A DNA stretch of 64,000 bases from JBBQYA01 sp031412335 (GTDB lineage Bacteria; Bacteroidota; Bacteroidia; Sphingobacteriales; Sphingobacteriaceae). The notes beneath the pieces are model-generated. The model was not told the DNA's origin and searched no databases. It worked only from the letters and a program-made list of their open reading frames with translations. Every line of letters starts with the position of its first letter. Position 1 is the stretch's first letter. Made by a program: the position numbers and the translations under genes. Positions 33,664 through 42,446 of the stretch are shown here, piece by piece. The stretch is from the NCBI GenBank assembly GCA_031412335.1, contig JANOCT010000030.1, positions 160,650-224,649 of the forward strand. The letters are read 5' to 3'.

Positions 33664-34941
33664 TCAATAACCATATTTTTCTTTCCACCAATCTTTTAGT
33701 TGTCTTCTTATTTCATTTTCTCGTGGGTTGTTACCTGGTTCAAAAAGTGTACTTTCTTTGATATTGTCCGGCAAATATTCCTGAGGAGCAAAATTTCCTA
33801 CGTTCTGGTGTGAATAATCATAATTTTTTCCATAACCTATTTGCTTCATCAGTTTTGTTGGTGCATTTCTGAGATGGAGTGGCACTGGTGCATCTCCGGT
33901 TTTAGAAACCAGATCCATTGCATTGCTAATTGCCATATATGATGCATTACTTTTTGCGGAAGTAGCCAAATAAATTACGGTTTGTGAAAGAATAATTCTG
34001 GCTTCGGGCATGCCAATTACATTAACCGCTTGAAAACAATTGTTTGCCATTACTAAAGCCGTAGGGTTGGCTAAACCAATATCTTCAGATGCTAAAATCA
34101 GCATTCTTCGAGCAATAAACAAAACATCTTCTCCGCCAATAAGCATTCTGGCAAGCCAATAAACTGCTGCATTCGGATCGCTTCCTCGAATACTTTTGAT
34201 AAATGCTGAAATAATATCGTAATGATTTTCGCCAGTTTTATCGTACAAAGCAATATTTTGCTGAACCTGCTCTTGCACCATTTCATCGGTTATTACCACT
34301 TTTTTTGCCATACTAGAATTTACTAGCAATTCAAAAATATTTAAGAGTTTTCTGCCATCGCCACCCGAAAGGCGTAGCAACGCTTCATTTTCTTTTATCT
34401 CTACTTTTCTATTTTTAATAATTTCATCTTGCTGCATAGCAATATCCAGCATTTGCATTAAGTTACTTTCGGTTAATGATTGTAAAATGTAAACTTGGCA
34501 TCTTGATAATAATGCAGAAATAACTTCAAATGATGGATTTTCAGTCGTAGCTCCTATTAAAGTAACGATTCCACGTTCAACAGCACCTAATAAAGAATCT
34601 TGTTGTGATTTACTAAATCGATGAATTTCATCAATAAATAAAATGGGCTTGCTGGTAAATAAGTCGTTTGTTGAGGCTTTTTCAATTACTTCTCGTACAT
34701 CTTTAACTCCTGAATTTATAGCACTTAGTGAATAAAATGGACGTTTTAATTCATTTGCCAAAATAAATGCAAGAGTTGTTTTCCCGACTCCGGGAGGTCC
34801 CCATAAAATTAAAGATGGTATTACTCCAGCTTGAATGGATTTAGTGAGAACGCCATTTTGCCCTATCAAATGTTCCTGCCCAATATAATCTGCAAGTTTT
34901 TTTGGACGCAATCGTTCTGCTAGTGGTAAATGAGTTGTCAT
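33664..34941 (-). CDS. rarA: Replication-associated recombination protein A (RarA/MgsA)
   Basis: This 425-residue AAA+ ATPase of the clamp-loader-like family works at stalled replication forks. Signatures are PLAERLRPKKLADYIGQEHL at the N terminus, Walker A GPPGVGKT, Walker B FIDEIHRF and the sensor GATTENPSFE. The C-terminal tetramerisation domain contains DPNAAVYWLARMLIGGED. Length is usual. Confidence 0.95.
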   Translation of the reverse strand: MTTHLPLAERLRPKKLADYIGQEHLIGQNGVLTKSIQAGVIPSLILWGPPGVGKTTLAFILANELKRPFYSLSAINSGVKDVREVIEKASTNDLFTSKPILFIDEIHRFSKSQQDSLLGAVERGIVTLIGATTENPSFEVISALLSRCQVYILQSLTESNLMQMLDIAMQQDEIIKNRKVEIKENEALLRLSGGDGRKLLNIFELLVNSSMAKKVVITDEMVQEQVQQNIALYDKTGENHYDIISAFIKSIRGSDPNAAVYWLARMLIGGEDVLFIARRMLILASEDIGLANPTALVMANNCFQAVNVIGMPEARIILSQTVIYLATSAKSNASYMAISNAMDLVSKTGDAPVPLHLRNAPTKLMKQIGYGKNYDYSHQNVGNFAPQEYLPDNIKESTLFEPGNNPRENEIRRQLKDWWKEKYGY

Positions 34942-34978
34942 TTAATTTTTAGAAAGCTAAAGCTACCTAACCTTTTTT

Positions 34979-34986
34979 TATGTTTG
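34979..34986 (+). promoter_or_regulatory. Candidate -7 element before the M50 peptidase, leaderless geometry
   Basis: TATGTTTG matches TAnnTTTG and ends 4 bp before the ATG at 34991, nearly the same geometry as at lipB. It implies a transcript with almost no leader. Confidence 0.4.
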
Positions 34987-34990
34987 AGCA

Positions 34991-35650
34991 ATGAGTATGG
35001 TAGATGACAATCTTTTTTACGGAATCATATTAGTAGCTGTTATTGCCAGAATGTTACCAGTTTTGGGTAAAATGTTGTGTGTGCTTTATACCATGATACA
35101 TGAAACAGCTCATGCAATTGCCGCTATTTTAAGTAGTTCTAAAATCTTGTCAATCAACTTATTTCACGATACATCTGGCATTGCCAAAACCGCAACAAGT
35201 AATTCAATTGCAACATTTATTATTGTAATTGCTGGGTATCCACTTGCTGCGATTTTTAGTTATTTAAGTTGTTATTTAATTTATTCTAATCAATTTCAAC
35301 TTTTGTTGACCATATTATTAGCTATTGCAGCCATTAATTTACTCCTTTGGGTTCGCAATCAATATGGAATTTTATGGTTATTAATATTTATTAGTTTAAT
35401 AAGCTATTTAATTTATAGTCAGGATTTAAAACTGATGAAAGTTTTTTCTACTTTTTTTGCAACGATATTATTTGTTGAAAGCTTGGTTAAATCTTTTGTT
35501 GTGTTTATTATGTCAATTAAAAGTCCTGCTTTATCTGGAGATGCAAAAATTTTAAACCAAACTACTCATCTTCCTTCTTTATTCTGGGGAATTATTTTCT
35601 TAAGTTTTTCCGTTTATATGGCCTATTTAAGTGTTGTGCTATTTATTTGA
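34991..35650 (+). CDS. M50B-like membrane metallopeptidase
   Basis: The 219-residue protein has several membrane segments and the zinc-binding motif HETAH at about 38-42 inside the second one (MIHETAHAIAAI). A later GDAKILNQTTHLP segment near residue 181 is the likely third-ligand/Asp region of M50 proteins. Such integral proteases cleave within or near membranes. The target is unknown. The 3' end overlaps the lipocalin gene, transcribed the opposite way, by 12 bp. Confidence 0.8.
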   Translation: MSMVDDNLFYGIILVAVIARMLPVLGKMLCVLYTMIHETAHAIAAILSSSKILSINLFHDTSGIAKTATSNSIATFIIVIAGYPLAAIFSYLSCYLIYSNQFQLLLTILLAIAAINLLLWVRNQYGILWLLIFISLISYLIYSQDLKLMKVFSTFFATILFVESLVKSFVVFIMSIKSPALSGDAKILNQTTHLPSLFWGIIFLSFSVYMAYLSVVLFI

Positions 35651-36184
35651 TGTTACAATATTGCAACCTTGATTAGTAATTTGAAGTTTAGAAGCGTCAA
35701 ATCCTTTTGTCTTAATTCGTTCAATTAATTGATCATAATTATTTTTTTCCATTGTTGGAGTTCTTGATAAAATCCAAAGATATTCCCGACTTTCATTTCC
35801 GATTACTGCATATTCATAGTTAGATCCTAAGTCAATAATCCAATAATCACCTTTAAATGGCCAAAAAAATTGCACTTTTAATTTAGCGTTATTACTATTT
35901 TCAACAATGAATGCTTTTCCATCAGCAACTTTTAATTTGCCGTTTATTGAATCTAATCTGCATGAATTGATAACTTTAACATAATTTTCAGACATTTCAT
36001 ATTCTGCCGTAGTGCAATTACAACCCTTTTGAAAACTTTGAGGAAAGGACGCTATTTCATACCATTTGCCTACATAGCTTTTCAAGTCAACATTAGCAAC
36101 TGTTTCAAGCGGTTCGTTTTTTGTTTTACAACCTAAAATCACAAGAATTGCAAAAAATATAATTTTATAAAGTTTAGCTTTCAT
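35639..36184 (-). CDS. blc: Outer-membrane lipocalin, Blc type
   Basis: This 181-residue lipoprotein begins with a signal ending in the lipobox ILGC (Cys about residue 19). The lipocalin GxW motif is in YVGKWYEIASFPQSFQKGC, followed by NCTTAEYEM and the last motif YLWILSRTP. Bacterial lipocalins bind lipids such as lysophospholipids and are stress-associated. An ATG at 36184 is chosen; the longer frame from 36256 would place a charged leader before the signal. It overlaps the M50 gene tail-to-tail by 12 bp. Confidence 0.9.
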   Translation of the reverse strand: MKAKLYKIIFFAILVILGCKTKNEPLETVANVDLKSYVGKWYEIASFPQSFQKGCNCTTAEYEMSENYVKVINSCRLDSINGKLKVADGKAFIVENSNNAKLKVQFFWPFKGDYWIIDLGSNYEYAVIGNESREYLWILSRTPTMEKNNYDQLIERIKTKGFDASKLQITNQGCNIVTSNK

Positions 36185-36268
36185 TTTATTTTTTTTCAAA
36201 TATATAACAGTATTCACACAAGATTTATAGTAAAAGATTAACAAATACATATCCAAAAAACCAAAGGA

Positions 36269-36964
36269 ATGAACGAGAAAACATTTTTTGAAAAGTTATT
36301 ATTTGGCGAAACAGGACTTGAGTTTCTACCTGAAATTGTACTCCGTTCTGCAATGGTATTTTTCATCCTTTTATTTGCTTTGAGAATTTTAGGCAAAAGA
36401 GGAGTAAGGCAATTATCAGTTTTCGAAATGGCTATTATTATTTCCTTGGGTACTGCAGCAGGTGATCCTATGATTTATAAAGAAATTGGTGTTTTAATGG
36501 CTGCAACTGTGTTTATTTCTATTGTAATCTGCTATCGAGTAATTGTTGCATTAGTTGGCAAAAGCAAATCCATTGAAATTTTAATAGAAGGAAAGCCAAT
36601 TTGTTTAATTAAAAATGGAATGTTTTCAATAGAAGAATTTGCTAAAGAAACCATGGCTCAAGATGAGTTTTTTGCTGAATTAAGAGAGCAACATGTCGAA
36701 CATTTGGGTCAATTACGATTAACATTAATAGAAACTTCTGGCGAAATGAGTTTGTATTTTTTTGAAGATGAAAAAGTTAGCTATGGATTGCCAATCATTC
36801 CAGAAGTCTTCAATCAAAAAAGTAAAATTATTCACAAAAAAGGATATTACAGTTGTACGTTTTGCGGTTTGACAGAAACACTTGAGCCAAACAATTTAGT
36901 TATCTGCGAACGTTGCAAGCACGATGAATGGGTTGCCTCTATCAATACAAAAAGAATAACCTAA
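36269..36964 (+). CDS. DUF421/YetF-type membrane protein with C-terminal zinc ribbon
   Basis: The 231-residue protein starts with three membrane segments (about 23-42, 50-68, 73-93), followed by the cytoplasmic DUF421 domain with IEILIEGKPICLIKNG and ELREQHVEHLGQLRLTLIE. The C terminus adds a zinc-ribbon-like pair, Cys196-x2-Cys199 and Cys213-x2-Cys216. DUF421 proteins are of unknown function, linked to stress or spore membranes in Bacillus. The zinc ribbon is not part of the basic family. It is divergent from the lipocalin gene. Confidence 0.8.
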   Translation: MNEKTFFEKLLFGETGLEFLPEIVLRSAMVFFILLFALRILGKRGVRQLSVFEMAIIISLGTAAGDPMIYKEIGVLMAATVFISIVICYRVIVALVGKSKSIEILIEGKPICLIKNGMFSIEEFAKETMAQDEFFAELREQHVEHLGQLRLTLIETSGEMSLYFFEDEKVSYGLPIIPEVFNQKSKIIHKKGYYSCTFCGLTETLEPNNLVICERCKHDEWVASINTKRIT

Positions 36965-36970
36965 AAAATT

Positions 36971-38242
36971 TTAAGAAATAAAATCGAAGCCAGTGTATGC
37001 TTGCAAAGCCTTAGGAATGTTAATTCCATTTTCTGTTTGATTATTTTCAAGCAAAGCAGCAACAATTCGTGGTAAAGCTAAAGCACTACCATTTAAGGTA
37101 TGGCAAAGCTGGTTTTTCCCTTCTTTGTTTTTAAATCTCAGTTTCAATCGGTTTGCTTGAAATGTTTCAAAATTAGATACAGAACTTACCTCCAGCCATT
37201 TAGCTTGAGCAGCACTGTAAACTTCCATATCATAGGTCAAGGCTGAAGCAAAACTCATATCGCCACCACAAAGCCTCAATACTCGATAAGGTAATTCAAG
37301 TTTTTGTAAAAGCGATTGAACATAACTACTCATTTGTTCCAATATTTCATACGATTTCTCTGGATGAGCAATTTGAACAATTTCTACTTTATCAAATTGG
37401 TGTAAGCGATTTAAACCTCGAACATGTGCCCCATAAGAACCCGCTTCACGACGGAAGCAAGGAGTATATCCAGCATTTTTTACCGGCAATTCTTCTTCTT
37501 TTAATATCACATCCCGATACAAATTAGTAATCGGAACTTCAGCAGTTGGTATTAAATACAAATTATCAATCCCTACAAAATACATTTGACCTTCTTTATC
37601 AGGTAGTTGACCAGTACCGTATCCAGAAGCTTCGTTAACTAAAATTGGTGGTTGAATTTCAGTATATCCTTGTTTTTCTGCTTCGGCTAAGAAAAAGTTA
37701 ATTAATGCACGCTGTAGTTTTGCCCCTTTGCCTTTATAAACCGGAAATCCAGCTCCAGTTATTTTATTACCTAATTCAAAATCAATTAAATTGTATTTTG
37801 TGGCTAATTCCCAATGTGGTTGAGCAGTGGCAGGTAATTCAGGAATATTGCCATGCGAAAAAATAGTTTCGTTATCATCAGCACCAAAACCTTTAGGAAC
37901 AGATGCTGCTGGTAAATTTGGGATTAAATACAACAGCGCTTTTAATTCAGCTTCTATTTCTTCTAATTTATCGCTAAAAGTTTTTCCAAATTCTTTTAGT
38001 TGAGTATTTTCTATTTTTAAATTTTCAGCGCCTTCTTTATCACCAGTTTTCATCATACCACCTATTTGCGTTGCCAAGATCTTTCCTTTCTCCAAAGTAG
38101 AATCTAATTGCAATTGAGTATGTTTTCTCAAATCGTCCAGCTCTATTACTTGATGTACTATTTCTGGTTGTTTGAAATTTTTGATTGCTAATTTTTCAAG
38201 CACTTGTTCTTTATTGTCGCGGATGTAATTAACCTGAAGCAT
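36971..38242 (-). CDS. serS: Seryl-tRNA synthetase
   Basis: This 423-residue class II synthetase charges tRNA-Ser. The N-terminal coiled-coil arm covers about 30-105. Motif 2 is CFRREAGSYG and motif 3 lies in NGSALALPRIVAALLE. TAEVPITNLYRD and GDMSFASALTYDMEVY are also diagnostic. The ATG at 38242 gives the usual N terminus MLQVNYIRDNK; the frame is open 9 codons further upstream. It converges on the DUF421 gene with a 6-bp gap. Confidence 0.97.
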   Translation of the reverse strand: MLQVNYIRDNKEQVLEKLAIKNFKQPEIVHQVIELDDLRKHTQLQLDSTLEKGKILATQIGGMMKTGDKEGAENLKIENTQLKEFGKTFSDKLEEIEAELKALLYLIPNLPAASVPKGFGADDNETIFSHGNIPELPATAQPHWELATKYNLIDFELGNKITGAGFPVYKGKGAKLQRALINFFLAEAEKQGYTEIQPPILVNEASGYGTGQLPDKEGQMYFVGIDNLYLIPTAEVPITNLYRDVILKEEELPVKNAGYTPCFRREAGSYGAHVRGLNRLHQFDKVEIVQIAHPEKSYEILEQMSSYVQSLLQKLELPYRVLRLCGGDMSFASALTYDMEVYSAAQAKWLEVSSVSNFETFQANRLKLRFKNKEGKNQLCHTLNGSALALPRIVAALLENNQTENGINIPKALQAYTGFDFIS

Positions 38243-38266
38243 TTGTGTAATATTTTTAAAAGAAAG

Positions 38267-38274
38267 CAAAGGTA
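38267..38274 (-). promoter_or_regulatory. Candidate -7 element before serS
   Basis: On the minus strand TACCTTTG matches TAnnTTTG, 24 bp before the serS ATG. This supports the shorter serS start. No -33 TTTG is evident. Confidence 0.35.
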
Positions 38275-38396
38275 ATTTTAGAATTGGAAGTTTTGGTATT
38301 TGTATTAAGCTTACCTATTGGTTTTAAAATTGATAACCTTAGTTTTACAAAAAATCTATAAAAACTCTGTTTTTGTAAATAATTTAATCTCCATCA

Positions 38397-39083
38397 ATGA
38401 ATCCCACTACACAAGGTAAATTATATTTAGTACCCACTCCAATTGGCAATTTGGAAGATATTACCCTTCGCGCCATACGGGTTTTGAAAGAGGTGGATTT
38501 GATTTTAGCTGAAGATACCCGCACTAGTGGTATTTTATTGAAACATTATCAAATAGAAAAACGAGTTTTAGCGCATCATCAGCATAATGAACACCAATCC
38601 TTAAAAGAAATTGTTAAGTTTTTGCTTACAGGCAGTAACATTGCATTAATTACAGATGCCGGCACTCCAGGAATATCCGATCCAGGTTTTTTATTAATTC
38701 GCGAAGTACTGAAATTTAATATTGTAGTAGACTGTTTGCCAGGTGCAACAGCATTTGTACCAGCCTTGGTCAATTCCGGTTTTCCATGTGATAAATTTGT
38801 ATTCGAAGGATTTTTGCCTGTCAAAAAAGGTCGTCAAACTAGGTTTAAGGAATTAGCAAACGAAGTGCGAACCATTATTTTTTATGAATCTCCTCATCGC
38901 TTGGTTAAATTTTTGGAAGAAATAATTGTGTATTTTCCAATGGAAACTCAGGTTTCTGTTTCACGTGAATTAACCAAAATGTTTGAAGAAACCAAGCGCG
39001 GCACTGCTCAGGAATTAAAAGAATATTTTGAAAGTAAAACAGTAAAGGGAGAGTTAGTAATTTGCGTTCATATAATTTCGTAG
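38397..39083 (+). CDS. rsmI: 16S rRNA (cytidine1402-2'-O)-methyltransferase RsmI
   Basis: This 228-residue tetrapyrrole-methylase-fold enzyme methylates C1402 in the ribosomal decoding centre. The family motifs VPTPIGNLEDITLRAI, LAEDTRTSGILL, ITDAGTPGISDPG and LPGATAFVPALVNSG are all present. The lnt gene starts 17 bp after its stop. Confidence 0.96.
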   Translation: MNPTTQGKLYLVPTPIGNLEDITLRAIRVLKEVDLILAEDTRTSGILLKHYQIEKRVLAHHQHNEHQSLKEIVKFLLTGSNIALITDAGTPGISDPGFLLIREVLKFNIVVDCLPGATAFVPALVNSGFPCDKFVFEGFLPVKKGRQTRFKELANEVRTIIFYESPHRLVKFLEEIIVYFPMETQVSVSRELTKMFEETKRGTAQELKEYFESKTVKGELVICVHIIS

Positions 39084-39100
39084 CACCAATAGTTTTAAAA

Positions 39101-40732
39101 ATGAAATTTCAATTGGATAAAAATTTGCATTTGCCTGTTATTTCAGGTTTGTTTTTATGCTTGGCCTGGCCTCCATTGCCCTTAGCTCCATTTTTATTCA
39201 TTGCATTAGTTCCGTTATTTTTAATGGAAAAAAATATTGCTGAATCCGATAAAAAGGATAAAGCATCTTCCGTTTTCAGGCATTCATTTTTAAGTTTTTT
39301 CATCTTTAATCTTTTTACAATTTATTGGATTTACAACGCCTCTTTTTTTGGGGCAGTGGTTGCCGTGCTTTTAGGTTCTTTACTTATGAGTTTGCCATTT
39401 GTACTTTATCATCAAATGAGGCGAATAGTTTCACTGAAAACTTCATTAACTGGATTTGTAATTTTTTGGTTGGCTTATGAATATTTACATGCAAATTGGG
39501 ACTTAAACTTCCCCTGGCTTACCTTGGGAAATGGTTTTGCTAATTATCATTCCTGGATTCAGTGGTATGAATATGTGGGAACTTATGGCGGATCGCTTTG
39601 GGTTTTAGTTGTAAATGTGATTGCTTTTCAGTTAATAATTAAAATTAGAAATGCTGCAAAACAAACGAAAGGACACCCTTATTCGCATTTATTGGCTCCC
39701 ATTCTGCAAATTGTATTCATCATTTTGTTACCTATTTTATTTTCTCTTACCATTTATCACCAATATGAGGAAAAATTGAATGAGGCAAACGTTGTAATTG
39801 TGCAGCCAAATATTGATCCTTACAACGAAAAATTTGGATCAATGTCGGCTAAAGATCAAATGGAAAGATTGATTTCCTTATCGAAAAAAGCAGCTAAACC
39901 CAATACTGAATTTTTTATTTGGCCCGAAACTGCTTTAACCAAAAATGTAGACGAAGATGATATTCGAAATGATTTTTTTATTCAGGAAATCAAAAAATTT
40001 TTATTGGAATATAAAAATGGTAATTTGATAACTGGAGCTAGTACGTATCGAAGTTATCCAGAAAACGTAACAACTACAGCGAGAAAATATGAAGATGGAA
40101 ATGGTTTTTATGATGTTTTTAACACGGCTATTTTTCTAGAAAATTCTGAACGCATTCAACTTTATCATAAATCTAAATTAGTGCCTGGTGTAGAGCAAAT
40201 GCCATTTCCAAATGCACTAAAATTTTTAGGACCACTTGCTATAGATTTAGGTGGCAGCATAGGTAGCCTCGGAAAAGAAAAAAAGCCGCTTGTTTTTTAT
40301 GCTCAAAGCGGAATTGGCGTGGCGCCAATTATTTGTTACGAATCTATTTATGGCGAATATGTAACTGATTATGTAAAGCAAGGAGCTCAACTACTTTTTA
40401 TTATAACAAATGATGGCTGGTGGGGCAACACCTCTGGTTTTAAACAACATGCCTTGTATGCTAAATTGCGTGCGATTGAAACCAGAAGAAGCATTGCCAG
40501 ATCTGCCAACACAGGAATAAGTAGTGTTATAAATCAAAGAGGTGATGTGCTTTTTGAAACCGAATGGTGGACTCCAGCATCTTTTGCGGCAACATTAAAC
40601 CTGAATGACGAAATTACTTTTTACGTTAAATATGGTGACTGGATTCCAAAACTTGCTTCTATATTTGCTGCAATTACAATTCTTGCTATGTTGGTAAGAA
40701 GATTCTATATTAAATTATATCCTGGTAAATGA
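39101..40732 (+). CDS. lnt: Apolipoprotein N-acyltransferase Lnt
   Basis: Lnt adds the third acyl chain to lipoproteins in the inner membrane. The 543-residue protein has several membrane segments in residues 10-215 followed by a nitrilase-fold periplasmic domain. The catalytic triad is recognisable as Glu in FIWPETALT, a Lys in YHKSKLVPGVEQMP and Cys in PIICYESIYG. The ATG at 39101 follows the rsmI stop and gives a normal N terminus. It overlaps the next gene by 4 bp (ATGA), pairing Lnt with an OmpA-type lipoprotein. Confidence 0.95.
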   Translation: MKFQLDKNLHLPVISGLFLCLAWPPLPLAPFLFIALVPLFLMEKNIAESDKKDKASSVFRHSFLSFFIFNLFTIYWIYNASFFGAVVAVLLGSLLMSLPFVLYHQMRRIVSLKTSLTGFVIFWLAYEYLHANWDLNFPWLTLGNGFANYHSWIQWYEYVGTYGGSLWVLVVNVIAFQLIIKIRNAAKQTKGHPYSHLLAPILQIVFIILLPILFSLTIYHQYEEKLNEANVVIVQPNIDPYNEKFGSMSAKDQMERLISLSKKAAKPNTEFFIWPETALTKNVDEDDIRNDFFIQEIKKFLLEYKNGNLITGASTYRSYPENVTTTARKYEDGNGFYDVFNTAIFLENSERIQLYHKSKLVPGVEQMPFPNALKFLGPLAIDLGGSIGSLGKEKKPLVFYAQSGIGVAPIICYESIYGEYVTDYVKQGAQLLFIITNDGWWGNTSGFKQHALYAKLRAIETRRSIARSANTGISSVINQRGDVLFETEWWTPASFAATLNLNDEITFYVKYGDWIPKLASIFAAITILAMLVRRFYIKLYPGK

Positions 40733-41712
40733 TGAGAATACTATTCAATGCAATGTTAGTTTTTACAGTATTAATGGCTGTATCATGTGTTTCAAAAAGA
40801 AAGTTAGATGATGAGATTGCGACTTCTGAATATTTAAGAGAACAAAATAGTACACTTACCAAGCAATTAGATTCGCAGAAAAAGCAAACTGGCGAAGTTA
40901 GTGGAAGTGTAGAAAGCCAAAAAAAGGCAATTAAACAATTAGAAGAAGATACGCTAAGTCTCGGAAAAGCATTAAGAGCAACTAAAGAACAATATAAGCA
41001 AGCGATTGATTCATATGATTTGTTGCGAACCAATAATGAAAAAATGTTGAAAAATTCTTCAACTGAAAATAACAAATTATTGGCTGATTTGCAGAAAGCG
41101 TCCGCTGATTTAGAAAAAAAGCAATCAGATTATAACGCAACTCAACAAAAAGTAACTCAATTAAATTCTGATTTAGAAGCCAGAGAAAAGAAGTTGATGG
41201 AGCTGGAAGCAGAATTGCAGGAACGAGATGAAAATGTCAAAAAATTGCGTGCTAGTGTAGCTAATGCACTTACAGGTTTCACCGGCAAAGATCTTTCGGT
41301 TACCGTAAAAGATGGAAAAGTGTATGTTTCGCTAGAAGAGCAATTACTTTTTAAAACCGGAAGTACAACAGTAGATCCAAAAGGTGTTGACGCTTTAAAA
41401 AAATTGGCAAAAGCATTAGAAAATCAAAAAGATTTAACTGTATTAATAGAAGGTCACACAGATGATGTTGATGTATTAGGCGGCACAACTTACAAAGACA
41501 ATTGGGATTTGAGTGTGTTACGTGCAACTTCCATCGTTCGTATTTTACAACAAAACTCTAAACTTAGTCCCGAAAAAATTGTGGCTTCTGGCCGTGGAGA
41601 ATATTTGCCTATTGAAAGAGCAAAAACAGCAGCAGCACGGGCAAAAAACCGAAGAACAGAAATAATTTTAACACCAGATCTTGATCAATTGTATAAAATT
41701 ATTGGAAAGTAA
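40729..41712 (+). CDS. OmpA-family lipoprotein with coiled coil
   Basis: This 327-residue lipoprotein has a signal ending VSC (Cys about residue 21), a long coiled coil (about 30-180) and a C-terminal OmpA peptidoglycan-binding domain. The OmpA motif is seen in IEGHTDDVDV, then DNWDLSVLRA with the Asp and Arg that bind diaminopimelate, and RAKNRRTEI. It tethers the outer membrane to the cell wall. A second paralogue follows 81 bp downstream. Confidence 0.9.
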   Translation: MMRILFNAMLVFTVLMAVSCVSKRKLDDEIATSEYLREQNSTLTKQLDSQKKQTGEVSGSVESQKKAIKQLEEDTLSLGKALRATKEQYKQAIDSYDLLRTNNEKMLKNSSTENNKLLADLQKASADLEKKQSDYNATQQKVTQLNSDLEAREKKLMELEAELQERDENVKKLRASVANALTGFTGKDLSVTVKDGKVYVSLEEQLLFKTGSTTVDPKGVDALKKLAKALENQKDLTVLIEGHTDDVDVLGGTTYKDNWDLSVLRATSIVRILQQNSKLSPEKIVASGRGEYLPIERAKTAAARAKNRRTEIILTPDLDQLYKIIGK

Positions 41713-41762
41713 ACAGGTAATTATTTAAATTTTAAGTTATTTTTTTCAACTAACTGTTCAAT

Positions 41763-41770
41763 TATTTTTG
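41763..41770 (+). promoter_or_regulatory. Candidate -7 element before the truncated OmpA paralogue
   Basis: TATTTTTG matches TAnnTTTG, 23 bp before the ATG. No -33 TTTG at the usual spacing. Confidence 0.3.
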
Positions 41771-41793
41771 TTTGAGCTATAAAATTTCTGAAG

Positions 41794-42438
41794 ATGAAAT
41801 CAATTTTGGTAAAATTTTTTTTAGCTATATCGTGTTGTATGTCAATGTCATGCGTATCTCTAAAAAAGTATGAATTAGAAGTAAAAAAATCTCAAACATT
41901 AAACAAACAAAATAATCAATTAGTAAAATTGCTTATTCGCGAAAATTCTGATCTAATAAATCTAAAAGCAGAATTAAACAATGAAATTCTTAGTTCGCAA
42001 AAGTTAAAAGTTGATTCTATTCAAAATTCAGCATTGATAGAAGACCTCTCTTTCAAAAATAAATTATTGGTAGATTCTACCATGATTTTAAAAGCGAGAA
42101 TAAAAAATACTCCAAAAAGCAATACAAGTAAGTCATTTTCAGGTGATGAAAAACAAGCAAAACTATTGCAAACCGATAGAGAAGAATTCTATAAAAAGAA
42201 TCTTACAGCTATGTTGGAGCAAGAAAAAAAAATAAATAGATTAACTCAGGAAATAAAAATCAAAGAAGAAAAGTTGAAAAACTCTTCTACTTACCGCCAA
42301 AATATTCCGGATTCTAATGTGAATTCAAGTTCATTTCTATCTGTTGAAAATGGTGAACTTGCAGTTTCTTTGGATAAAGTAGTTTTATTTAAATCTGGCC
42401 TTTTGAAATGGTTCGATAAAACAATTCGTTCCAAATAA
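41794..42438 (+). CDS. Truncated OmpA-type lipoprotein paralogue
   Basis: This 214-residue lipoprotein parallels the preceding gene: a signal ending MSC, the same CVSxKK start, and a coiled coil to about residue 170. Residues about 182-200 (FLSVENGELAVSLDKVVLFKSG) match the first strand of the OmpA domain in the neighbour (VTVKDGKVYVSLEEQLLFKTG). The protein then ends after 12 unrelated residues, so the peptidoglycan-binding remainder is missing. The lost part is not found in the other forward frames before nadE. Either a decayed duplicate or a coiled-coil lipoprotein with a new role. Confidence 0.75.
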   Translation: MKSILVKFFLAISCCMSMSCVSLKKYELEVKKSQTLNKQNNQLVKLLIRENSDLINLKAELNNEILSSQKLKVDSIQNSALIEDLSFKNKLLVDSTMILKARIKNTPKSNTSKSFSGDEKQAKLLQTDREEFYKKNLTAMLEQEKKINRLTQEIKIKEEKLKNSSTYRQNIPDSNVNSSSFLSVENGELAVSLDKVVLFKSGLLKWFDKTIRSK

Positions 42439-42446
42439 TCAATTTT

